Part shown: positions 20,428 to 29,784 of the stretch, piece after piece
How positions within the stretch are numbered: position 1 is the stretch's first letter
Layout: each line of letters begins with the position of its first letter
Origin: Desulfobacterales bacterium
Lineage (GTDB): Bacteria > Desulfobacterota > Desulfobacteria > Desulfobacterales > DTYH01
DNA length: 35,386 nucleotides
Assembly: GCA_012961955.1 (NCBI GenBank)
Contig: DTYH01000156.1
Span: 1 to 35,386, forward strand
Direction: 5' to 3'
The notes under the pieces: generated by a model
Told to the model about the DNA's origin: nothing
The model's input: the letters and a program-made list of their open reading frames with translations, nothing else
Databases searched by the model: none
Position numbers and translations under genes: made by a program

Positions 20428-22362
20428 TTAGCCTTCCATCTGAGGAACGATTTCTGGTGGAATCCTGTCCGGTGGAGAGACCTTTCTTACAGCATCGTAC
20501 TCTGGCGGACAGGCCGAGACACACTCTCCGCACTTGACACATTTGCTCTGGTCTATACTCTTTTTTCGATCTTTAGTGGTAAAGATAGCGTCAACCGGGC
20601 AGCTGCCCATGCACGCGTCACAGCCTCGGGCGCACTTATCTAAATCTATATAATACGCAATTAGACTACGGCACATCACCGCCGGGCACCGCTTCTCAAA
20701 TACATGGGCCTCATATTCCTCCCTGAAAAAGCGTAGCGTTGTGAGGACGGGGTTCGGGGCAGTCTTACCCAATCCACAAAGAGAGCCGGCTTTGACATCC
20801 TCGCTTAAGATTTGTAGCAATTCCAAGTCACGTTCCGTGCCCTCCCCTTTAGTAATGGCCTCCAGTATATCGAGGAGGTGCTTTGTCCCTATACGACAGA
20901 AGGTGCACTTACCACACGATTCCTTTTGAGTGAAGTCCAAGAAATAACGGGCCACTTCCACCATACAACTCTCATCATTCATTACCACCATTCCGCCAGA
21001 ACCCATCATCGCCCCTGCTTCGCTAAGGGAATCAAAATCGATAGGCCAGTCGAGGAATTGTTCTGACAAACACCCTCCTGAAGGACCTCCGATCTGTACC
21101 GCCTTAAACTTCTTACGACCGGGAATTCCGCCGCATACGTCGTATATGAGCTCTCTTAGGGTAGTACCCATGGGAATCTCAACAAGGCCTGGATGGACAA
21201 CGTCACCCACTACAGAAAATATGGCTGTTCCGCTACTCTTTTCAGTCCCAATTTTGGCATACCAGTTTGCCCCTTTTCTTATGATTGGAGGGATAGAGGC
21301 AAGGGTCTTTACGTTATTGATTACGGTGGGAAATTCCCACACCCCTTTCAAAGCCGGAAAGGGTGGACGTACCTGAGGCATGCCTCTCTCCCCCTGAATG
21401 GATTTAATTAAGGCTGTCTCCTCTCCGCAGACAAACGCGCCAGATCCTTGAAAGAGAGAAATCTCCAGGCTAAATCCACTACCCAAAATATTAGGTCCCA
21501 ATAGGTGCTTTTCCCTAGCGGCCTTGATGGCGTTGTTTATCTTTTCTACGGCCAACGGATATTCTGCCCGAATGTAGAATATACCCTGCTCGGCACCTAC
21601 TGCAAGAGCGCAGATTGCAAGCCCCTCGAGTACCTGATGTGGGTTACTTTCGAGAATCGTGCGATCCATGTATGCGCCTGGATCCCCTTCATCTGCATTA
21701 CAGATAACAATCTTCCTATCGCTGTTGGCCTCGCGTGCGATCGTCCATTTCTTCCACGTTGGGAATCCAGCTCCGCCTCGTCCCCGGAGGCCGGAAGTCT
21801 TAATCTGAGCAATGATTTCCTCTGGTTGCATCTTTAGGGCCTTTACCAAAGCAGCATAACCGCCACGGGCGATATATTGACATATATCGTCCGGGTCGAT
21901 CAGCCCACAGTGTTCCATGACCACCCTTTTTTCCATGCCGAACCGGGGAAAGTCTGTCACACAAGGGAGCATATCGTTGGGCTGCATGGCACCTAGTACG
22001 TACTCCAGACAGGGGTCTCCGCCCTCCAGAAAGTTTTGAACAAGTATCCTTGCCTTCCCAGGAGTGACTTGGTGATAGCAGATTGTGGGAAATCCGGATT
22101 GTTCAATCAAAACCAGGGGTTCGGCATAGCAATGCCCCATACAACCAACTGGGATAATTCGAGCCTGGATATCTCTCTTAAAGAGGCTCTCTTCAAACGC
22201 CTCTTTGGTCTCTATTGCACCTGCTGCCCGACCGCAAGTGGCCATACCGATATAGATATTTGGCTGGCCGGTCTCTCTTAACCTCTTTAATCGAAGCTTT
22301 GCCTCCTCCCTAAGCGACGCATACTCCTTTTCTATCGAGCTGCGGTTATCATTCGGTGTCAT
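20428..22362 (-). CDS. NuoF-like NADH-binding flavoprotein subunit (HydB/HndC type) with N-terminal thioredoxin-like [2Fe-2S] and C-terminal 2x[4Fe-4S] domains
   Basis: 644 aa: IYIGMATCGRAAGA...VGCMGHCYAEP; GLRGRGGAGFPTWKKW; CNADEGDPGAYMDRTILE; GAFVCGEETALIKSIQG; ESCGKCTFCRIGTKHLLDIL; CARGCDACMGSCPVDAIF and CVKCGECVSACPPEYDA. Confidence 0.93.
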   Translation of the reverse strand: MTPNDNRSSIEKEYASLREEAKLRLKRLRETGQPNIYIGMATCGRAAGAIETKEAFEESLFKRDIQARIIPVGCMGHCYAEPLVLIEQSGFPTICYHQVTPGKARILVQNFLEGGDPCLEYVLGAMQPNDMLPCVTDFPRFGMEKRVVMEHCGLIDPDDICQYIARGGYAALVKALKMQPEEIIAQIKTSGLRGRGGAGFPTWKKWTIAREANSDRKIVICNADEGDPGAYMDRTILESNPHQVLEGLAICALAVGAEQGIFYIRAEYPLAVEKINNAIKAAREKHLLGPNILGSGFSLEISLFQGSGAFVCGEETALIKSIQGERGMPQVRPPFPALKGVWEFPTVINNVKTLASIPPIIRKGANWYAKIGTEKSSGTAIFSVVGDVVHPGLVEIPMGTTLRELIYDVCGGIPGRKKFKAVQIGGPSGGCLSEQFLDWPIDFDSLSEAGAMMGSGGMVVMNDESCMVEVARYFLDFTQKESCGKCTFCRIGTKHLLDILEAITKGEGTERDLELLQILSEDVKAGSLCGLGKTAPNPVLTTLRFFREEYEAHVFEKRCPAVMCRSLIAYYIDLDKCARGCDACMGSCPVDAIFTTKDRKKSIDQSKCVKCGECVSACPPEYDAVRKVSPPDRIPPEIVPQMEG

Positions 22363-22894
22363 CTTTATCGGCTTCTCTTTTCTTCTTTTCTTTTTCTATT
22401 TCAAGGGACAAGATTATACCCTCTACCTTGCTCGGCGTCATGTGTCCCTCTACCTTATCGTTAACTATTGCCACAGGAGCAAGGGCACAGCAACCCACGC
22501 ACGCCACGCGGTCAAGACTGAACTCACGGTCCCTTGTAGTTTCACCCGCCTTAATTCCCAATTTTCGCTCGAAATTTTCCAGGATAATCTCACCACCCTT
22601 GACATGGCAGGCCGTTCCAAGACAGACCTTAATAGGGTGCTTCCCCGGAGGATTGAAACGAAACTGGTTGTAGAAGGTGGCAACCCCATATACGTGGCTG
22701 GGGGATAGGTCCAGATGTTGCGCCAATAAGACCATGCCCATTGGGGGTATGTATCCATGTCGCTTCTGTATCATCTGGAGCAACGGAATAAGGTTGCTCC
22801 TCTTCCTTTCAAAGAGTTTCAGAGATGATGATATATCGCTCAAGATTCGTTCTTCCTCTTTGTCTCCTTGTTCCAATGCTCGACATACCTCCAT
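22349..22894 (-). CDS. NuoE-like [2Fe-2S] subunit
   Basis: 181 aa: LIPLLQMIQKRHGYIPPMGM...VYGVATFYNQFRFNPPGKHPIKVCLGTACHVKGGEII...VACVGCCALAPVAIVNDKVEGHM; 14-bp overlap with the next gene. Confidence 0.92.
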   Translation of the reverse strand: MEVCRALEQGDKEEERILSDISSSLKLFERKRSNLIPLLQMIQKRHGYIPPMGMVLLAQHLDLSPSHVYGVATFYNQFRFNPPGKHPIKVCLGTACHVKGGEIILENFERKLGIKAGETTRDREFSLDRVACVGCCALAPVAIVNDKVEGHMTPSKVEGIILSLEIEKEKKKREADKDDTE

Positions 22895-23025
22895 AGTTTT
22901 TAAAAATACTCCTACCCTTATGGCTAAAGTACTACAAGAGGTTTAGGTTTTTTTGTTCAACCCAACGATTCCTGCTGCCCATGAGTCTGCTTTGTTCTTC
23001 GGTAACACTTCAGGCTATTTTATTC

Positions 23026-23063
23026 AAAAAAAAAAGGGTGAAGAAATGGATAGTTCTTCACCC
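23026..23063 (-). terminator. rho-independent terminator of the acs operon
   Basis: Reverse strand GGGTGAAGAA-ctatccat-TTCTTCACCC followed by 10 T; lies just after acsE. Confidence 0.93.
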
Positions 23064-23085
23064 CTACACGACGATCGGTAATATG

Positions 23086-23964
23086 TTAGAGATCCAGCCA
23101 TGAATCAGAGTATAGCGTATGACCAAGAATAACCTTCGTTGTCTTGTAGAATTCGAGCTTCTCCTTGTCCAATGAGTCAACGTCGATTTCCTCACCGTCC
23201 ATGACCTTGTATACTACCTCGACAAGGTCCGGCCTTTTACCCCAGGCAATCTGGTGAAGCCTCTCATCAAAGGAGTCGACAATACACGAGTACATCCCCT
23301 TCTTTTGCAGCATAATCATATAGGTCTGATTCAGGATGGGCCTCAAGTGTTTTGGTGGGCCGTTAGAGACGTTAGAAAGCCCACACGTGGACTTACATCC
23401 TGGTGCGATCTCCTGAAGCATCTCCATAAAGTTGAGCAAGCTGACCGCCTGAGGTTGCTGAATATTAACCGGTGTCACGATACCATCAACCCAAATGTCC
23501 TCGTTTGGGATTCCAGCCTCGTTGGCTGCATAGATCAATTCTACGGCAAGCGCAGCCCGTTCGTTTTCATCGCGGGGAAGACCTTCAGGCCCCCAGAGAA
23601 GGGCTATCATATGTGCCTTATACTTCACAGCCAGAGGAATCATCTTTTCATACCTTTCAGGTCGGCACATGATGGAGTTGATTATAGCCTTTCCCTTATG
23701 GGCAGCCAGACCTGCCTCCATAGCCTCGATATTTGAGGTGTCAAGACAAAGTGGTATGTCAACCACTTCTTGGACAGTCCTTACCACCCATTCCATCAGC
23801 TCCGCCCCTTTCTTCCGAGCAGGACCGAGGTTGATGTCAATGTAATCGTCACCTGCTTTTTGTTGGGCAATGGCCATCTCCTGTATGGGCCGAGGGTCTC
23901 TCTCCTTAAAGGCCTTCCCAATCACCGGTGACATTACGTTTAGGTTCTCTCCGATAAGTATCAT
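23086..23964 (-). CDS. acsE: methyltetrahydrofolate:corrinoid/iron-sulfur protein methyltransferase
   Basis: 292 aa: ILIGENLNVMSPVIGKAFKERDPRPIQEMAIAQQKAGDDYIDINLGPARKKG...NSIMCRPERYEKMIPLA; pterin-binding fold; acs operon context. Confidence 0.94.
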   Translation of the reverse strand: MILIGENLNVMSPVIGKAFKERDPRPIQEMAIAQQKAGDDYIDINLGPARKKGAELMEWVVRTVQEVVDIPLCLDTSNIEAMEAGLAAHKGKAIINSIMCRPERYEKMIPLAVKYKAHMIALLWGPEGLPRDENERAALAVELIYAANEAGIPNEDIWVDGIVTPVNIQQPQAVSLLNFMEMLQEIAPGCKSTCGLSNVSNGPPKHLRPILNQTYMIMLQKKGMYSCIVDSFDERLHQIAWGKRPDLVEVVYKVMDGEEIDVDSLDKEKLEFYKTTKVILGHTLYSDSWLDL

Positions 23965-23976
23965 TACAAGTCCTCC

Positions 23977-25326
23977 TTATTCGGGTTTCCATTCTTTCAG
24001 ATATTTAGGGATATAGGCTGCTTCACGAGGGCCGATCAATACCTTCCAGTCGGGCAGCTCTTCCTCTAGGTCTCCGCTGATAGATGCAGCGTATCCAGGA
24101 ATAATAATATTCTTGTGTTCCACTTTATCTGAAATACCACACTTTTTGACGAATGCCCCAACAGCGTCTCCCACAAACTTACCGGCTGCCCACGCTGTCA
24201 TTACTGAAAGTCCCTCTGTATCCATAATCAAGAGCCAGCTCGGCACCCTGCTCCCCTCTATCTCACCACTAACAATAAAGTAGGTCAAGGAAAAGTTGGT
24301 GGTGACCAATACGGGTGAGGTTTCATCAGGTGTGCCTACCTCGTAGATTCCCGCCGTGACAGTCATTGGTCGTTGGGGATCTGTGAATATATTGAGCCGT
24401 TCCAGTAATAACGGAAAAAGACTCTCGCCCCTGAAATCTGACATCACGATGATTCCGGCATACTTTGCGATAAGGAGGGACGCAATGACTGTCTCCATGT
24501 CGAGGTTTCCTGCCATATCGCATGGAAACGTGATGGTAGGAAAACCAAGCGAGCGGTTACCTTCCTTAAGAGCAGCTCGACGAATAGAAACCTGATCTTG
24601 AAAGCACTGCCTTAACTCGCGGGACCCTGGATCCAGAACGAGGTCTTTGAGCCCCATCCCGGTCAGCTTATCAGTGAGGGCTATAACATCATCTAGGTTT
24701 TCACCCTTTACAGCAAGGGGGAGTCCATTCTCCTTTGCGAGATTCCCCATATCGTCAACGTTTTCCTTAGTGGCAGCATATAAAAGCGGCTTTTTAAATC
24801 CAGCAACCTCTATTCCCGCCTTCATGGTAGCAGGATTGTCAGTTATCAGTATTAGACCGAACTCGCTTTCGCTAGCGATCTTTTTAGCAGCATTCGCAAA
24901 CGTCTCACTATTTCCGTTTACATCCTTCAGGGCGACAAGCTCTGGCCTGAGGTTGAGACCCACCCTCTCAAACTGAAAGGCATTCCACTCCCTGAGTTTC
25001 CTGTCAAGGGCCTCGGGATCGATATCGGAGTGAACCATCGCTGCTATACCTGTCGGGTTATAGAAGGTCTTCTCGTGCCTGAACATTACTGTTTCACCAC
25101 CAACTTTTAGAGCCCTTTCCCCTGCACCGATTGCGACCGGTCTGATTGGAGGAGCTGATGCCTCAGCCAGCTTTTCTCTGGCCTCGTCAGATACGTAGGG
25201 GCAGGAGTCCAGCTCTGCCTTGCCCGATGCTAGATTCATGGCAAAGGCGAGGCAGGTGGGTACTCCACATTCACCGCAGTTGGTCTTTGGTAACAACTTA
25301 AAGATTTGAATTCCAGTCAATCCCAT
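23977..25326 (-). CDS. acsC: CO dehydrogenase/acetyl-CoA synthase corrinoid iron-sulfur protein large (gamma) subunit
   Basis: 449 aa: MGLTGIQIFKLLPKTNCGECGVPTCLAFAMNLASGKAELDSCPYVS [4Fe-4S] motif; GKFVGDAVGAFVKKCG; operon context. Confidence 0.95.
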   Translation of the reverse strand: MGLTGIQIFKLLPKTNCGECGVPTCLAFAMNLASGKAELDSCPYVSDEAREKLAEASAPPIRPVAIGAGERALKVGGETVMFRHEKTFYNPTGIAAMVHSDIDPEALDRKLREWNAFQFERVGLNLRPELVALKDVNGNSETFANAAKKIASESEFGLILITDNPATMKAGIEVAGFKKPLLYAATKENVDDMGNLAKENGLPLAVKGENLDDVIALTDKLTGMGLKDLVLDPGSRELRQCFQDQVSIRRAALKEGNRSLGFPTITFPCDMAGNLDMETVIASLLIAKYAGIIVMSDFRGESLFPLLLERLNIFTDPQRPMTVTAGIYEVGTPDETSPVLVTTNFSLTYFIVSGEIEGSRVPSWLLIMDTEGLSVMTAWAAGKFVGDAVGAFVKKCGISDKVEHKNIIIPGYAASISGDLEEELPDWKVLIGPREAAYIPKYLKEWKPE

Positions 25327-25397
25327 ATAGCATACACTCCCTTTTGTTAGTTTTTTGATTAATAAGGTTGAAGTCCTCGTTTGAACCGCTTATTTAT

Positions 25398-27614
25398 TTA
25401 CCCTACAATTGGATCCATCTTCAGAGCAGGATGGTCCTTCTCCTGAAGGAACGGAAGTATCTCCTCCTCGCTGGTTCCAACGGTTTCATCAGCTATTCTG
25501 TCAACAAGATCAGGTACTCCAAGCTCCTCACCGCGCTTGATGAGGCGGTCTCTTATCTCCTCTTTGAGGGACTTGGGCATCCAGACCATACGAAGCAGTC
25601 CCCCATCACCGGCTATGAACTTGCGCTGAGTAATATTATACTTAGAATGCCCAACAAAGCCGGGAGTTGATCGTCCGCCCCCCATCACACCAGCAAGGGT
25701 GGTGAACTTCATACCGCATGGGGTTTCTCCGGTATATTCCCTGTTTACCGTCATTACACCATTACAGGCGGGGAGCACTGCACAGATGCACTCACAGCAG
25801 CCGCACGTGGTCATGGGATCATGTACAACGCTGTAGAAGTCGTAGTGGTCAATGTTCTGCCGTGAAGCTTTATAGACGAATTCATTTACACCCTTCCATT
25901 GCCCTAGCTTCGGGTCAAGGCACTCTCCCTTTTCTACTGGTTGATTAGGACCGGTTGGGTTGATTTCGTACGATGCCTTGCAATCCATCCAGTTATATGC
26001 CCCACACAGTCCAGTCCTTTCCGGACTTATCATGCATACATGGTTTGGAGCAAAGGATTGGCAGAGCGTACATGAATAGAATATTTCCACACTCTCATCA
26101 GTCATCTTCTCCACACGATCATCCCTCATTTTATACTCTGCCCTGGCCTTCTCTGTTAACTCGGCCACGTCTTCCGGCTTGGTGTAAAGCGTTACTTCCA
26201 CTTTATCGAGGATATTGCTAAAATCCTGATGGAGCTTTGCGTGAAGGATTACACCGATATGCTTTAGGGTAAATCCCTTCTCTACAGCCTGGTTACTCAC
26301 CCTTATCCAGGAGATGTCCCTCTGTCCGATGTGCATAACGCCTTGAGCATAGTTGATCAGGTGATGAATCTGTCTTTCCAAGATGGGCTCAAAATCGGGC
26401 TGCATCTGACGGCCAGCTATCCGAACGTATATGCCCAAGGGCAATTTGTCACCTTTCTTTACATCCGTTACGTCAGGTCCAATTACCGTTACCTTACCAT
26501 CTTCTATCTCATCCATCTCTGCCATCTTGCACAGCTCAGTGCACTGGGTCTTCCCGCCACCCATTTCAAGATAGAGGTCATCCTTTCTGACCCGCTCACC
26601 CTCGAACGCAGGACCGTACGCCAAAGGTATATCCACCTTACTAATGGTGACCTTCAGGCCACGGATCTCTATGGATTTCGACGTTATCTCGTCGTGGCTA
26701 ACGTTGGCCACTACGTGCTCATAGGTGCAGACACCGGTTGGCAGGACCTCTGGAATATCAGTATCCGCAATGGTTGGAAAGCCCCAGTTGATGGCCCCTG
26801 CGGCATTGGCTGCCCATTCGGCATTTACATCACCGAGGGCGTTTATGAAGGCAAATATACGGTTCTTCTGGTACGCCAGCATCTTTTTATAGTCCCCTGG
26901 CTGAATGCCACCAAAGGACATACCAGCTCTATTAGCAAATCCGAGGGCAAATACCGCGGCCGAGATATCTGGCCCAAAGGGAACCAGTCGTGTATTCCAT
27001 CCAATCTGGACGCCTTCCTCAATCAACTGTTCAGCAAACGTGGTTCCGTTCTGATTGGCGGCCATGAAGACATATATACACTTCAACTGATATTCTTCTG
27101 CAATCTTTTTGGCTGTGGCAGAGTCAGGAGCGGCCCCTACGATCGCTGCAAACCCGGGGGCTGTTCCGTCCACGAATTCCACACCACGTTTTCTCATGAT
27201 GGCATCATCTGCCGCACCCAGCCAGATCTTGCCGTTCTCGATATCCGGTTCCTCCTGACAGGGCTGATAAAAATCCGGCTCCTCCACATACCTTATCGCC
27301 TCAACAATCTCTTCTGCAAAAAGAGCAGCCATCCCGGCATCAAGAAGTGGTCCAAGGTATGGAAGATGGCAGTCTTTCTTGATATGGGGCGGCAGGAGCT
27401 TACGGGCAAACTCCAGAGGCTTTCTTGCCGAGTCCAGGTCCGTAACCTTGATCCCCGTTAGAGAATATATAATAGGCAGATAGTAAGCAGTGTTCGGAAA
27501 CTCAAGTTTCTGGCTTCCGCCGTATGTCTCCAGGGCCTTCTTGTACTTCCCTTCTGCCTTGGAGACTATGTTGTAAGCACCTTGTATTGCTGCAAATGCT
27601 ACTAATTTTGACAT
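25398..27614 (-). CDS. acsB: acetyl-CoA synthase (CO dehydrogenase/ACS alpha subunit)
   Basis: 738 aa; C-terminal A-cluster region CTLCQSFAPNHVCMISPERTGLCGAYNWMD...PMTTCGCCECICAVLPACNGVMTVNRE. Confidence 0.97.
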   Translation of the reverse strand: MSKLVAFAAIQGAYNIVSKAEGKYKKALETYGGSQKLEFPNTAYYLPIIYSLTGIKVTDLDSARKPLEFARKLLPPHIKKDCHLPYLGPLLDAGMAALFAEEIVEAIRYVEEPDFYQPCQEEPDIENGKIWLGAADDAIMRKRGVEFVDGTAPGFAAIVGAAPDSATAKKIAEEYQLKCIYVFMAANQNGTTFAEQLIEEGVQIGWNTRLVPFGPDISAAVFALGFANRAGMSFGGIQPGDYKKMLAYQKNRIFAFINALGDVNAEWAANAAGAINWGFPTIADTDIPEVLPTGVCTYEHVVANVSHDEITSKSIEIRGLKVTISKVDIPLAYGPAFEGERVRKDDLYLEMGGGKTQCTELCKMAEMDEIEDGKVTVIGPDVTDVKKGDKLPLGIYVRIAGRQMQPDFEPILERQIHHLINYAQGVMHIGQRDISWIRVSNQAVEKGFTLKHIGVILHAKLHQDFSNILDKVEVTLYTKPEDVAELTEKARAEYKMRDDRVEKMTDESVEIFYSCTLCQSFAPNHVCMISPERTGLCGAYNWMDCKASYEINPTGPNQPVEKGECLDPKLGQWKGVNEFVYKASRQNIDHYDFYSVVHDPMTTCGCCECICAVLPACNGVMTVNREYTGETPCGMKFTTLAGVMGGGRSTPGFVGHSKYNITQRKFIAGDGGLLRMVWMPKSLKEEIRDRLIKRGEELGVPDLVDRIADETVGTSEEEILPFLQEKDHPALKMDPIVG

Positions 27615-27678
27615 ATTCTATTTCCTCCCTTCTTAAGAGGCTTTATTTTTTTATAATGTGATATGATAATCAACCAAG

Positions 27679-29730
27679 TTAAGCCGCTTCCAATTCTCGT
27701 CTGTCAGCCATACTCATAAGGACTCTCTCTCGAGCTCTATCAATGCCTAATGCCTTTCTCTTCTTGTCAATATGAGCGATCATCTTGTGGGCGTGCTTGA
27801 TAGGATCTGGCTCCATATCCCACATGCCACCATATATCTGCTCCAATTCCTTGTATAGATGGTGTTCAAACTTAGGTGCACCGCTGACTGGTAGGGTAAC
27901 ACCAAAGACTGTATAAACACCTGATGCAACAAAGTAGTGTCCAATGCTAATAGCCTTTTCACTCATCCACTCGGGAGCAGAACCGGCTACAGGCAGCTCA
28001 CTTATATCATTTCCCAGCCCTCCAGTCTTGACCACCTTTGTTGCCGCCATAAGTATCCTGCTGTTGTCAACACATGAGCCCATATGAAGTACAGGCGGAA
28101 TACCTACTGCCTCACATACTTCAGCAAGGCCAGGTCCGCAAAAAACCTTTGCAGATTCCGGTGTCAACAGACCGGCCTTAGCACAAGCAATGGCATTGCA
28201 TCCTGTAGTAAGGACTATGACATCGTGTTTAATCAATTCCTTCACAATAGTAATATGCCCACTGTCCAGAGAGGTCCTGGCATTGTTACACCCAACAACG
28301 CCAGCGATACCCCGTATTCGACCATTGATAATGTTGTCATTTAAAGGAGTATAAGATGCCCGAAAGGTCCCACCCAGATGATAGTTTATAGCCTCATAGC
28401 TAAAGCCAGCGATCAAATCGGAATCATTATCAGGGATTATAACCTCTTTTTCCCTGTTAGGGAAATTCTCGATCGCTGTTCTTACAATCTTTTTGGCATC
28501 TTCAAAGGCCGTATGTTCGTCGAACTCAATATGCAATACATCTCCGGAGGCTATCCTGGCCCTCGGATTGGTTGTTATGATCTTGGTATGGAAGCACTGG
28601 GCGACATTCGCTACGCTTTCCATGATGCACTGAACGTCAACCACCATGGCATCAACAGCACCAGTCACAATGGCAAGCTCCTGCTGCAGATAGTTTCCAG
28701 CCAAAGGGACTCCGTGTCTCATGAGAATCTCATTCGCCGTACAGCATATCCCAGCCAGTTGTATTCCCTTCGCACCCTTTTCTTTAGCCAACTCTAGCAT
28801 CTCAGGCAGTTCAGCCGCCTGCACAATCATCTCGCTCAGAAGCGGCTCATGTCCATGGATAATGATATTTACATGATCCTGCTTTAAAACCCCAAGGTTT
28901 GCAGAGCTCTTAAGGGGATACGGACAGCCAAAAAGAACATCCTGCAGATCGGTAGCGATCATCGATCCACCCCAGCCGTCTGCAATGGCCGCCCGTGTGC
29001 ACTGCATGACAAGGTTTTCATAGTCTTGATCCACACCCATATGGGTACGGTGCATGATCTCCACGATTTCGCGGTCAATACCCCTTGGTATTACTCCTAG
29101 TTTTTTCCACAGTTCATATCGGGGGGCAGGAGCCCTCTTAACCGTGCAGACTTCCCCTGTCTGCTGTCCCCATTGGGCGAGTGCCCTTTCTCCTACTTCG
29201 ACAGCAATCTCGTCGATATCCCGGTCGAGAATCTCACCATTCTCACCTTCCACGGTAATGTCTACGCCAAAATCGGGCGCAATCTCAAGGAGCTTGTTTG
29301 TGTCCTTTATCTTGTAATCTTGCGTCTCTTTTCTGGCGGCTGCCAGGAACGTCTCTGCTACGCCACGCCCGTGGTCGGAGTGGGCCGCAGCACCAGCTGC
29401 TACCATCCTGGCAAAATTTCGCGCAGCAATGGTCTCTGGTGTGGCGCCACAAAGACCCTTTCGTGTGTCCTCGCCTTGTATGCCGCTCTTAGGTAAGGGG
29501 AGCCTGCAAGGCCCCTGGGCACAATTTTTGCAGCAGGTTCCCTGGATACCAATATTACACGGTTTCATGGTTTCGGCACGATCGAAGATGGTCTCCACAT
29601 CCAACTCCCTTGATCGCTCAATCATCTTCATGCTTGCAGGATCAATAGTCAGATCTCCTGGGCTGACCACCTTTTTCTTCTTTTCCTTTGCGATAGCTTT
29701 TACCTTTTCCTTGGCTTCTTCTGTTGCCAT
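27679..29730 (-). CDS. acsA: anaerobic carbon monoxide dehydrogenase catalytic subunit
   Basis: 683 aa: MKPCNIGIQGTCCKNCAQGPCRLP; HGHEPLLSEMI; GICCTANEILMRHGVPLAGN; VVGCNNAR; HMGSCVDNSRIL (cooS family). Confidence 0.97.
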   Translation of the reverse strand: MATEEAKEKVKAIAKEKKKKVVSPGDLTIDPASMKMIERSRELDVETIFDRAETMKPCNIGIQGTCCKNCAQGPCRLPLPKSGIQGEDTRKGLCGATPETIAARNFARMVAAGAAAHSDHGRGVAETFLAAARKETQDYKIKDTNKLLEIAPDFGVDITVEGENGEILDRDIDEIAVEVGERALAQWGQQTGEVCTVKRAPAPRYELWKKLGVIPRGIDREIVEIMHRTHMGVDQDYENLVMQCTRAAIADGWGGSMIATDLQDVLFGCPYPLKSSANLGVLKQDHVNIIIHGHEPLLSEMIVQAAELPEMLELAKEKGAKGIQLAGICCTANEILMRHGVPLAGNYLQQELAIVTGAVDAMVVDVQCIMESVANVAQCFHTKIITTNPRARIASGDVLHIEFDEHTAFEDAKKIVRTAIENFPNREKEVIIPDNDSDLIAGFSYEAINYHLGGTFRASYTPLNDNIINGRIRGIAGVVGCNNARTSLDSGHITIVKELIKHDVIVLTTGCNAIACAKAGLLTPESAKVFCGPGLAEVCEAVGIPPVLHMGSCVDNSRILMAATKVVKTGGLGNDISELPVAGSAPEWMSEKAISIGHYFVASGVYTVFGVTLPVSGAPKFEHHLYKELEQIYGGMWDMEPDPIKHAHKMIAHIDKKRKALGIDRARERVLMSMADRRELEAA

Positions 29731-29784
29731 ATGAGGTTCCTCCTCTTTTCTTTTTGGGTTTTTCTTGTCTATCCTTTATGCATA

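Noticed and set aside
26331-27461. 376-aa + strand ORF antisense to acsB
   Set aside because: Composition and lack of motifs are typical of an antisense shadow ORF; acsB on the other strand has full A-cluster motifs.
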